Below, in pieces: positions 1 to 6,709 of a stretch of DNA of 64,000 nt. The stretch's first letter is position 1; each line of letters begins with the position of its first letter. The notes beneath the pieces were generated by a model. It was not told the origin of the DNA. It did no database searches and saw nothing but the letters and a program-made list of their open reading frames with translations. The position numbers and the translations under genes are program-made. Origin of the DNA: Bryobacterales bacterium (GTDB taxonomy: Bacteria; Acidobacteriota; Terriglobia; Bryobacterales; Bryobacteraceae); NCBI GenBank assembly GCA_020852175.1, contig JADZBH010000005.1:1-64000 (forward strand), given 5' to 3'.

Positions 1-244
1 ATAGTTGTGCCTCCCTGTTTTGGAGAGGTCGAAGCAGGATATTTGGGCTCGGGAGATGTTTGCCCGTCCCATCGAGGCTCGCGAGCGCTGTTCTCGCGTT
101 AAGTAGAACCTTCCAAAGGTTTTCTGGCCACGACCATCTAGCCGGGAGGGGGTGTGGCACGAATGCCACGCGAACGTCTGGCGGCCCGTTGGCGACGGAG
201 ACTAATGTCCCAGTCATAGCCGAAGTGAAGTCAGTGCGTTCCAT
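1..244 (-). CDS. Fic family protein, N-terminal part (cut by left edge)
   Basis: Reading the reverse strand from the ATG at 244 gives 81 codons with no stop before the window edge. The pattern is that of the Fic N-terminal domain: AFVPHPLPARW near residues 28-38, then LxxxLxxAxxAL, then LPSPNILLRPLQNREAQ at the end. In the family this segment precedes the helical Fic core with the HPFxxGNGR motif, which transfers AMP to target hydroxyls; that core lies outside the window. The gene has lower GC upstream than its neighbours and sits beside transposase debris, which suggests an accessory gene. I see no good Shine-Dalgarno sequence at the ATG, and the second methionine (codon 10) is an alternative start. 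Function beyond family is unknown. Confidence 0.8.
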   Translation of the reverse strand, partial: MERTDFTSAMTGTLVSVANGPPDVRVAFVPHPLPARWSWPENLWKVLLNARTALASLDGTGKHLPSPNILLRPLQNREAQL

Positions 245-358
245 AATATTTTAAGCATACCTTTGGTTGATAAAATTGTGAATAAAAAATTTAGCTAAAT
301 TTTTCATTAAATATTTAATCAGTATGCGTTGGCAAGAGCGAACCGGCGGAGCGGAGCG
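245..358. promoter_or_regulatory. AT-rich promoter region of the Fic gene
   Basis: Positions about 242-322 are strikingly AT-rich (runs such as AATAAAAAATTTAGC) inside otherwise GC-rich DNA. The stretch lies directly upstream of the reverse-strand Fic start and probably carries its promoter. No single -35/-10 pair stands out. The composition also fits horizontally acquired DNA. Confidence 0.4.
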
Positions 359-689
359 GAACGAGTCCGCATCGTTTGCGCCTAATCGAACGAAACTCGA
401 TCTGTGCCATCACGCGCATGACCGGCTTCTCGAAGACCACCGTCCAAAAGCTGCTGCTCGAACTATGCCCTTGCCCCCTAGATTAAGACAAACAGTGAAG
501 GCACTACGGGCCGTTCACAGTACCCCATTCGACCGGCAGAACAATCGCAGTGCCTATTTGATCGTGACAGGCGATGCGGAGCGGACGGAAGCATCAGACG
601 CTCAAGGCCACGCCCGCTGCTCCTGCTGGCGTTGCCGATCACAGTTGGAACGTTGAAAACTCATTGCCTTGGTCGACGAAGTCGAGCCG
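359..689 (+). pseudogene. Decayed IS1-family transposase (N- and C-terminal fragments)
   Basis: Two pieces of an IS1-type transposase are recognisable. At 359-382 the frame reads ERVRIVCA and hits a stop. Shifting by one base at 382 restores LIERNSICAITRMTGFSK and TTVQKLLLEL up to about 468, the usual helix-turn-helix (RxTGxSKxTVxKLLxE). At 589-657 the frame reads KHQTLKATPAAPAGVADHSW, the conserved family C-terminus. Another one-base shift in the A run at 656-659 restores KLIALVDEVEP. The catalytic middle (normally well over 100 residues) is missing or unrecognisable, so the copy is dead. Total span is about 330 bp against roughly 700 bp for an intact gene. No terminal inverted repeats were identified. 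The rest of 490-590 and 690-760 shows nothing else I can support. Confidence 0.65.
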
Positions 690-760
690 TGTGCAACACG
701 CCCTGGGCGTGTGGCAGTTTCAGACTTCTCCACCATAGGGACGTGCTTCGGTAAACCGCT

Positions 761-1891
761 CTACCCGAGGTCGAGAACGTAAACCTGGGGGCGCCCTGCC
801 GGGTTGCGGTCGCTGACGCGGTCACTGGTGAAAACGACCTGGCGTTCGCTGGGAGAAAACGAAGGGTGCGGGTGGGTCCACTGGGGACCGTAGACCGTGT
901 CGGTGGAGACCTCCATCCAACTGAGTGCTCCGGCCTGTGCCTCGCTGCGGGCGCGGGCGAAGTCATCGGCGAGGGCGTAGCGTGAGGTTTTCCATTGTGA
1001 GCCGCCGCTGGAAGCACGGCTTTCACCAATGAACGTCCACTCACCCGTGGTTGCATCGATGAGGTGGAGTCCCCGGTCCGGGTGATTGGTATCGCACAGC
1101 ACCAGTGAACCGGAGCGGTTCGGGGTGATGTGCCAGGCGTTGCCGTCAGCGATTTTCGTGCGCTCACGGGTCTGCCAGTTCATGCGCCACAAGGCATGGG
1201 GCCAGACGGTATAGACGAGATCGCCGGTGCGCCCAAGGAAGGTTTCGTGAACGACAAATTCATCGTTGTCATGTTCATAGAGACATTCCAGACCTGTGCC
1301 ATCGCGGCGGATACGGTGCATGCGAGGCGCGGGATCCCCGGCGAACTCGATCCATTCGGGTTCCAGGGGGTGAAATTGAGGGTGAATGACGGTGCGCGGA
1401 AAGTCCAGGAAGCGCCAGTCGGAGCCGTCGGCACGCCCGGTGACAATGCCGCTTTGCGATCCACGTTTGGCGGCGGCAACCAGCCAGGCGCCACCATCGC
1501 CGATCGAAATTTCGCCCAGTTGGGTGTTCTGCATGTCGACAATACAGCGCTCGGATAGGGTTTGCCGGTCGAGCGCCCACACGCCGCCACCTCGCACGAA
1601 GATGATCTGCGATCCATTGCCGGTGTAGGCGGGTGAGAAGGCATGAATCGCGGGTCCATCGGTGAGCTGCCGCAGAGGTCCATCAGGAAATGGTGTTATT
1701 TCATAGAGTTGAGCTGATCCAGAGCGATAACTCACAATCAGAAGGGACTGGCCGTCTGGTGAGAAAGAGCTTTGCAGGAAGTAGGTGGCGTGCTGGATGA
1801 AGGGGGCGGTAGTCATCTGGTGAACGCGCGCACCGGAGGTAGCATCCAGATGGGTGGAATGCTCGCTGGGATAAAGTGTGCCTTTACTCAT
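761..1891 (-). CDS. ogl: Oligogalacturonate lyase (PL22 family)
   Basis: 376 aa with TolB-like propeller repeats (SFSPDGQSLL, PSFSPSERQVVFTSDR). The C-terminal QWTHPHPSFSP block matches the PL22 signature in which a Gln and two His form the metal and substrate site. The upstream HETFLGRTGDLVY segment supplies the further conserved His. PL22 enzymes cleave short unsaturated galacturonides by beta-elimination, finishing pectin breakdown in the cytoplasm. No signal peptide is seen, consistent with that location, and the length is close to the usual 380-390 aa. The start lies 8 nt after the stop of the methyltransferase-like gene, so the two probably share a transcript. A GATAAT hexamer sits 7 nt before the ATG and could be an internal promoter. 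Assignment is by motif; a generic TolB-like propeller is the alternative. Confidence 0.75.
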   Translation of the reverse strand: MSKGTLYPSEHSTHLDATSGARVHQMTTAPFIQHATYFLQSSFSPDGQSLLIVSYRSGSAQLYEITPFPDGPLRQLTDGPAIHAFSPAYTGNGSQIIFVRGGGVWALDRQTLSERCIVDMQNTQLGEISIGDGGAWLVAAAKRGSQSGIVTGRADGSDWRFLDFPRTVIHPQFHPLEPEWIEFAGDPAPRMHRIRRDGTGLECLYEHDNDEFVVHETFLGRTGDLVYTVWPHALWRMNWQTRERTKIADGNAWHITPNRSGSLVLCDTNHPDRGLHLIDATTGEWTFIGESRASSGGSQWKTSRYALADDFARARSEAQAGALSWMEVSTDTVYGPQWTHPHPSFSPSERQVVFTSDRVSDRNPAGRPQVYVLDLG

Positions 1892-1899
1892 TTTGAAAA

Positions 1900-2598
1900 T
1901 TATCTCTGCCGGAAGAACATCATATGTTGCCAGGGCAGATCCTCCAGCACCTTCTCCAGGACCATTCCATCGGCTTCCAGTTCGGCCTTGGCTTCGGCGA
2001 CGCTCATTTTGTGCTCCTCCCGGATGGGAACGCCGGGGTCCTCCTTGCGGAACTCGAACAGCACCAGGCGCCCTCCAGGTTTCAGAGAGCGACGGAGTTC
2101 GGCGATCATCTTCTGGGGCTCGGCGAACTCGTGGTACACGTCGACCAGGATCATGAGATCCATGGATGCATCGGGCAACCCCGTGGTGGTGGCGGTGGAG
2201 AGGATGGCCTCGACGTTCCGTACGCCTTCGCGGGCCAGTGTGGCGCGCAGGCGCTCAATCATTCCGGGTTGAATGTCGGTCGCATAGACCTTCCCGGAAG
2301 TCCCGACGGCGGCGGCCAGTTTCAGGCTATAGTAGCCTACGCCCGCGCCAATGTCGGCGACGGTCATACCAGGCTTCAATTCGAGCATCCGGATGGCCTT
2401 TTCGGGGTTCTCCTCGGCGACACGTTCCGGCCGGACGAGCCAGTTGGCTCCGGCAACGCCCATCACACCGGCGATCCGGCGTCCCGAAACGGGATGTACC
2501 CCTTGGGCCGTGGCGGGGAGGCTCACCAGTAGGAGCAGGCCGAAAGCGATTGCCCGCCGGTGGAGGATCCCGATTGCCTCCCACGCCGGGCGTGTCAT
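1900..2598 (-). CDS. Exported class I SAM-dependent methyltransferase
   Basis: 232 aa. A hydrophobic signal-like segment (residues about 13-31, AIAFGLLLLVSLPATAQG) precedes a Rossmann methyltransferase core: motif I VADIGAGVGYYSLKLAA, then YATDIQPGMIERL, LVDVYHEF and LKPGGRLVLFEF. These proteins bind S-adenosylmethionine; the acceptor here is unknown. The arrangement with a signal peptide is common in acidobacterial relatives annotated only as class I methyltransferase. The start at 2598 was chosen because it gives a proper signal peptide and leaves 46 nt to the divergent lipoprotein gene. A longer open frame reaches 2745 but would overlap that gene. It probably forms an operon with ogl, with no obvious functional link. 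Confidence 0.75.
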   Translation of the reverse strand: MTRPAWEAIGILHRRAIAFGLLLLVSLPATAQGVHPVSGRRIAGVMGVAGANWLVRPERVAEENPEKAIRMLELKPGMTVADIGAGVGYYSLKLAAAVGTSGKVYATDIQPGMIERLRATLAREGVRNVEAILSTATTTGLPDASMDLMILVDVYHEFAEPQKMIAELRRSLKPGGRLVLFEFRKEDPGVPIREEHKMSVAEAKAELEADGMVLEKVLEDLPWQHMMFFRQR

Positions 2599-2644
2599 AG
2601 CATCACAATTAGGCGTTTTGGTAAATCTTCTGGAGGATCGCATC

Positions 2645-3199
2645 ATGTCTCTACTCACAGCGGGCTGTACCCGGCGGATGGCGTCCGGCATCGGATTGGG
2701 ACTGGCCCTATTGCTGGCCGGTTGTGGCGCCGGAGGTTCGGCCAACCAGACCGCCGTGTATCAGATGGGAGAGCGCGTGCAGGTGGGCCCGCTGATCTAC
2801 ACGATTTTGGAAGCCGATTGGTTAACCGAACTGCCCGGCGAAGCTTCGCCTCGCATTCCGCAACACAAGTTTCTCACGATCCGCGCGACCGTTACCAACT
2901 CTGGGAACCGGGAGGTGAACATGCCGCTGCTGAACCTGGTGGATTCGCAGAACAAACAGCTTCTCGAAATCGAGGATGGCAAGGGCGTGGAGGAGTGGTT
3001 CGGCCTGTATCGCGCCATCAAACCTGCCGACACGCTGCCGGGACGGTTTGTGTTCGACGTGAAACCGGGCAATTATAAATTGCTGCTGACCGACGGCGGC
3101 GACCTGGAGAAGGAGGCGACGGCACTGGTAGCCATTCCGTTGCGTCTGAAGGAGCATGATAAGTTCGAACCGGGCACGGAGTCGAAGGAAGGCCGCTAG
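2645..3199 (+). CDS. Lipoprotein, DUF4352-like domain
   Basis: 184 aa. A lipoprotein signal ends in the lipobox LLAGC with the acylated Cys at about residue 27, so the mature protein is membrane anchored. The rest resembles the immunoglobulin-like fold of DUF4352 proteins: GERVQVGPLIYTILEADW, then FLTIRATVTNSGNREV with conserved VxNxG spacing, and a C-terminal VFDVKPGNYKLLL. The ATG at 2645 has GGAGG 8 nt upstream (2632-2636). The stop overlaps the start of the next gene by 44 nt, which implies translational coupling. No enzymatic function can be given; such domains usually act as extracytoplasmic binding or stability modules. Confidence 0.7.
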   Translation: MSLLTAGCTRRMASGIGLGLALLLAGCGAGGSANQTAVYQMGERVQVGPLIYTILEADWLTELPGEASPRIPQHKFLTIRATVTNSGNREVNMPLLNLVDSQNKQLLEIEDGKGVEEWFGLYRAIKPADTLPGRFVFDVKPGNYKLLLTDGGDLEKEATALVAIPLRLKEHDKFEPGTESKEGR

Positions 3200-4055
3200 G
3201 ACCATCCTGGCAGGGGTGTTGCTGAGCGTCCCGCTTTGGGCGCAGCCGAAGGCGGACACGCCGGAACTGGCGATTGTCGAAGCTGTGGTGAGCCAGTACG
3301 AGGACGGACCTCCCCCCGGCCCGTCGTATCGTCACTATCCAGGCGAGACCATCTACCTGGCCTTCCGCATCCAGGGCTACAAACGCGAGGAGAAGCAGGA
3401 CGAGCGTAGCTTTGTGAAGCTGAGCTGGCGGGTGGAGTTGCGTGACGGGTCCAACCGTCTCGTAGTGGAGCCTGGCTCCGGCAAGGTGGACGGCGAACTG
3501 GCCGAGCAGGATAAGGAATGGAAGCCCAAGCAACACTGGCAGGCGCTGCTGCCGCCGCTGATGCCATCGGGCGTTTACAAACTGGCCATCACACTGACCG
3601 ACGAGTTCGCCCGGCGGGAGACGTCGCGAACGCTGACTGTTCCCGTGGACGGTTACGACGTGGCGCCCAGCGCGGATTTAACCGTACGGAATATACGCTA
3701 CTACCGCTCCGAGCCCAACGGACAGACCCCGCCGCTGGAGCAGGCCATCTACCGCAGTGGCGATGTGTTGTGGGCCCTGTTCGACATCACCGGTTACCGT
3801 TTTGGCCCGAATCACCGCTTCGAGGTGACCTATGGGATCGAGGTGTTGCGTGCCGATGGCAGCCGTGTGTTCCAGCAGGAAGAGGCGGCCCGGCTGGCCG
3901 AGGCGAACTTCTATCCCAAGCGGGCGGTGCCGGGCACGTTCAGCCTGACTGTATCACCGGAGGTTGCCAAAGGAACCTATACAGTGGTGCTCCGCGTGCG
4001 CGACGTGACGGGGAATCAAAACCACGAAACCCGGTCGTCGTTCGTGGTTGAGTAG
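3156..4055 (+). CDS. Secreted beta-sandwich protein of unknown function
   Basis: 299 aa. After a basic N-terminus and hydrophobic stretch (residues about 15-29, ARTILAGVLLSVPLWAQ) the protein repeats a beta-rich pattern twice: YPGETIYLAFRIQGY with a later PLMPSGVYKLAITLTD, and YRSGDVLWALFDITGY with a later TVSPEVAKGTYTVVLRVRD. This is two tandem Ig-like modules, each ending in a GxYxxxxxxxD strand. I do not recognise a named family. The start lies inside the upstream lipoprotein gene, with AAGGAGC immediately before ATG, so the pair is probably coupled and co-exported. A later start near the hydrophobic segment is possible. It may act with the lipoprotein at the cell surface, which is inference from position only. 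Confidence 0.65.
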   Translation: MISSNRARSRRKAARTILAGVLLSVPLWAQPKADTPELAIVEAVVSQYEDGPPPGPSYRHYPGETIYLAFRIQGYKREEKQDERSFVKLSWRVELRDGSNRLVVEPGSGKVDGELAEQDKEWKPKQHWQALLPPLMPSGVYKLAITLTDEFARRETSRTLTVPVDGYDVAPSADLTVRNIRYYRSEPNGQTPPLEQAIYRSGDVLWALFDITGYRFGPNHRFEVTYGIEVLRADGSRVFQQEEAARLAEANFYPKRAVPGTFSLTVSPEVAKGTYTVVLRVRDVTGNQNHETRSSFVVE

Positions 4056-4113
4056 GCCAGGCGCCCGCCAAGGAGTGAGAGCAACCGGCGGCTGCGCGCA
4101 CCCCCCGTTAGTA

Positions 4114-5634
4114 GTGGCTCTCTTTCGCACGTCCAGCGCCGCACTGCACGGCATACAAGCACGCCTGATCGATGTCGAGGTGGATATGTATCCCTCCGGC
4201 TCCGGACGGGATTTCGTGACTGTGGGCATGCCGGACACGGCGGTGAGGGAGAGCAGGGAACGAATCAAGAGCGCGCTGCTGAACTCCGGTTTCGGCTATC
4301 CGAACAAGAGCGTGACCATCAACCTTGCACCGGCCAATGTGCGGAAGGAAGGAGCCGGGTTCGACCTGCCTATGGCGCTGGGCATTCTGGGGGCGATGGG
4401 GGTTGTGGAGGCGTCGTCGGACACATTGTTTGCCGGGGAGCTGTCCCTGGATGGGACGCTGCGCCCGGTGCGGGGGGCGCTCTCGATGGCCGTGTGCGCA
4501 CGGGCGCGTGGATTGCGGCGGCTGATTGTGCCATCGGACAACGCGGCGGAGGCGGCGGTGGTGGAGGGGGTGCAGGTGTTCGGACTCGCTCATTTGTCCG
4601 ACGTGGTTGGGGTGTTGAGCGGGCGCTTTCCGGCCGAACCGGCGCGTCCGGTGACGGCGCGTCCTTCCGGTCCAGGCGAGGAGACGCCCGATTTCCAGGA
4701 CGTCCGGGGACAGACCTCGGCGAAACGGGCGCTGGAGGTGGCCGCGGCCGGGGGACACAACGTCCTGATGATTGGTCCTCCAGGCTCGGGAAAGACGATG
4801 CTGGCCCGGAGGATTCCCGGAATTCTGCCGCCTCTGACGTTTGAGGAGGCGCTGGAGGCGACGCAGGTCCACTCCATCGCCGGGGTGCTTCCGGCTGGAC
4901 TGGGGTTCCTGACAGAGCGGCCTTTTCGGGCGCCTCATCATGCGGTTTCCGATGCCGGACTATTGGGCGGCGGCGCAGGCACGCCGCGCCCGGGCGAGGC
5001 GAGCCTAGCCCACCACGGCGTCCTGTTCCTGGATGAGTTGCCGGAATTTGCCCGTAACGTGTTGGAACAAATGCGCCAGCCGTTGGAAGAGGGCTGCGTG
5101 AACCTGTCACGGTCCCAGATGTCGCTGACTTTTCCCGCCCGTTTCATGCTGGTGGCCGCGATGAATCCGTGCCCGTGCGGCTTTCATGGCGACCAGACAC
5201 GCGAGTGCCGGTGCACGGGAGCCATCATCCAGCGGTACCTGGGGAAGATCAGCGGTCCGCTGCTGGACCGGATCGACCTTCATGTGGACGTCGCCGCCGT
5301 GCCTTACCAGGAGTTGCGAGGGAAGGCAGGCGGACAGAGTTCGGCCGAGATTCGAGAACGGGTGCTGGCGGCTCGGGAGCGGCAGCTCTCCCGTGGTTTC
5401 TACAACGCGCATATACCTCCGGGGGAGATCCGGGCCTTATGTGCGCTGGATACACAGGGGGAGCGGACACTCGAGATGGCCGTGCGGCGGTTGAGCCTGA
5501 GCGCCCGGGCGCATGACCGTATTTTGAAGGTGGCGCGAACGGTCGCGGACCTTTCGGCAGCACCTCAAATTGCGGCGAAACACTTAGCCGAGTCGGTGCA
5601 ATACCGGAGTTTGGACCGTAGTTATTGGTCTTAG
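4114..5634 (+). CDS. comM: YifB/ComM family Mg-chelatase-like AAA ATPase
   Basis: About 506 aa from the GTG at 4114. Domains in order: N-terminal ChlI/Lon-like domain (VEVDMYPSGSGRDFVTVG, KSVTINLAPANVRKEG), AAA core with Walker A GPPGSGKT near residue 221 and Walker B VLFLDELPEF, then the Cys-rich MNPCPCGFHGD segment and a C-terminal Mg-chelatase helical domain. ComM proteins are hexameric helicases that promote branch migration during natural transformation, acting in the cytoplasm on DNA. The open frame extends back to an ATG at 4048 inside the previous gene, but homology begins at ALFRTSSAALHGI, typical of the family N-terminus, so the GTG is preferred. No strong Shine-Dalgarno precedes it, and a GTG at 4075 is a third option. 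Confidence 0.88.
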   Translation: MALFRTSSAALHGIQARLIDVEVDMYPSGSGRDFVTVGMPDTAVRESRERIKSALLNSGFGYPNKSVTINLAPANVRKEGAGFDLPMALGILGAMGVVEASSDTLFAGELSLDGTLRPVRGALSMAVCARARGLRRLIVPSDNAAEAAVVEGVQVFGLAHLSDVVGVLSGRFPAEPARPVTARPSGPGEETPDFQDVRGQTSAKRALEVAAAGGHNVLMIGPPGSGKTMLARRIPGILPPLTFEEALEATQVHSIAGVLPAGLGFLTERPFRAPHHAVSDAGLLGGGAGTPRPGEASLAHHGVLFLDELPEFARNVLEQMRQPLEEGCVNLSRSQMSLTFPARFMLVAAMNPCPCGFHGDQTRECRCTGAIIQRYLGKISGPLLDRIDLHVDVAAVPYQELRGKAGGQSSAEIRERVLAARERQLSRGFYNAHIPPGEIRALCALDTQGERTLEMAVRRLSLSARAHDRILKVARTVADLSAAPQIAAKHLAESVQYRSLDRSYWS

Positions 5635-5905
5635 CTACACAATCAGCGAATAAATAGCGAAATATGGTACTGATGACGGTATGGCTCCAGTACGATGTGG
5701 GAATTTTCTACGTCTCAGGTCTTCTTTGAGTGTCACTTATGGTTTTTCCTTAAAACAAAACGAAGCAAAGATGATATTTTCCTATTGCGCCCTCTAAACT
5801 CCTGCCCTACACTAGACGATAAGGTGGAGGTACTGCCTAGTACCTAGAACGTGGAGTGTCTAGCTAGGTGAATTCACCAGGGACTTTTGGAGGATAGTCA
5901 GAATC
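5635..5905 (+). promoter_or_regulatory. AT-richer intergenic region with CTAGTACC and palindromic elements before the PEP-CTERM gene
   Basis: About 270 bp with no credible gene. It is clearly richer in A+T than its surroundings. Notable elements are CTAGTACCTAGAAC at 5837-5850, a perfect palindrome GGTGAATTCACC at about 5868-5879, and GGAGG at about 5889 serving the downstream gene. The CTAGTAC element resembles ones at about 10587 and 32794 and may be a shared operator. The operator role is inference. Confidence 0.45.
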
Positions 5906-6571
5906 ATGTTCATGAACTTCGTGAGGGCCTGCACCGCTCTCCTTTTGGCGCTACCTGCCTTCTCAGCGGTGCTTGTAGACTTCAGCAGCTTCACTGTGGG
6001 CAGTTACGGAGCATTTCCGGGGAATGCGAATTCGGGGAACGCGGATCCGGCGTTCGATGGCCAGTTGATGACGCTCGGCATCGACATCACCGGCGATGCG
6101 AACACCCTGCGGTTGGAAGTGATCAACAATGAGCCGGGCGCGGTGCTGCCGATCGGCGGCAACTACCTGGCCATCAATTCGATCAACACGGACCCCAACA
6201 ACCCAACGACGGTGACCATCGACTTTCAAAGCCGCGGTCCGAGCTGGTATGCGCAAGGCAATACGATTTCGCTGGACGTCTGGGACACGAACCCCACGCC
6301 TTCACCGCGTGTCGTGTTGACGGCATTCGACGATCTGGGTAATGTGGCCGAGGTGATCAACTTCGTTCCTGGCGTCGGCGATAGCGGAACGGTAACGTTC
6401 TCGACGACGAGCCTGATCAGCCGCATCGAGTTGCTGGACAACGGCGGCGACGGCCATGTGATCGACAACCTGCAGTTCCAGTTGGAGAACACGGCGGCTC
6501 CGGAGCCGGGTTCAGTCGCGCTGGTGGGTGGCGGTTTGCTGCTGGCGGGCCTTCTCCGCCGGCGCAAGTAA
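5906..6571 (+). CDS. PEP-CTERM sorting domain protein
   Basis: 221 aa. N-terminal signal peptide (residues 1-20, FVRACTALLLALPAFSA), a Ser/Asn/Gly-rich beta-type body, and a textbook PEP-CTERM tail: PEPGSVALVGGGLLLAGLLR followed by RRK. The tail has the PEP motif, a transmembrane helix and a basic cluster. In the family this tail is cut by a membrane exosortase (EpsH/XrtA type), and the protein is delivered to the outer surface or exopolysaccharide matrix. The ATG at 5906 follows GGAGG by 12 nt; the ATG at 5912 is an alternative. A strong intrinsic terminator follows, so the gene is monocistronic. No exosortase lies in this window, but sorting-associated genes appear at 46518-49529. Confidence 0.85.
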   Translation: MFMNFVRACTALLLALPAFSAVLVDFSSFTVGSYGAFPGNANSGNADPAFDGQLMTLGIDITGDANTLRLEVINNEPGAVLPIGGNYLAINSINTDPNNPTTVTIDFQSRGPSWYAQGNTISLDVWDTNPTPSPRVVLTAFDDLGNVAEVINFVPGVGDSGTVTFSTTSLISRIELLDNGGDGHVIDNLQFQLENTAAPEPGSVALVGGGLLLAGLLRRRK

Positions 6572-6601
6572 GCTTCGAACAACCAGACCACTACATACAT
6601 G

Positions 6602-6631
6602 GGGCGGTGTCCTTCGGGACGCCGCCCTTTT
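6602..6631 (+). terminator. Intrinsic terminator of the PEP-CTERM gene
   Basis: An 11-bp GC-rich stem (6602-6612 with 6617-6627, one G-U wobble) is closed by a TTCG tetraloop and followed by TTTT. It lies 30 nt after the PEP-CTERM stop. Confidence 0.9.
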
Positions 6632-6650
6632 GCTTTGGGGCGCGGACAAG

Positions 6651-6681
6651 AAAAAGCCCGGCCCCTCGTGGGAGCCGGGCT
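6651..6681 (-). terminator. Intrinsic terminator of nrdJ
   Basis: On the reverse strand AGCCCGGC (6681-6674) pairs with GCCGGGCT (6662-6655), followed by a T run (complement of AAAAA at 6651-6655). It lies about 28 nt past the nrdJ stop and faces the preceding terminator. Confidence 0.85.
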
Positions 6682-6709
6682 GGATCCGGAGTGTGTCCGG
6701 AGCCGAAGC

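Noticed and set aside
60-254. 64-codon + strand frame at the left edge
   Set aside because: The reverse strand carries a clear Fic N-terminus over the same bases.
4048-4113. ATG at 4048 as the ComM start
   Set aside because: It lies inside the previous gene and adds 22 residues without family similarity; homology starts at the GTG region near 4114.
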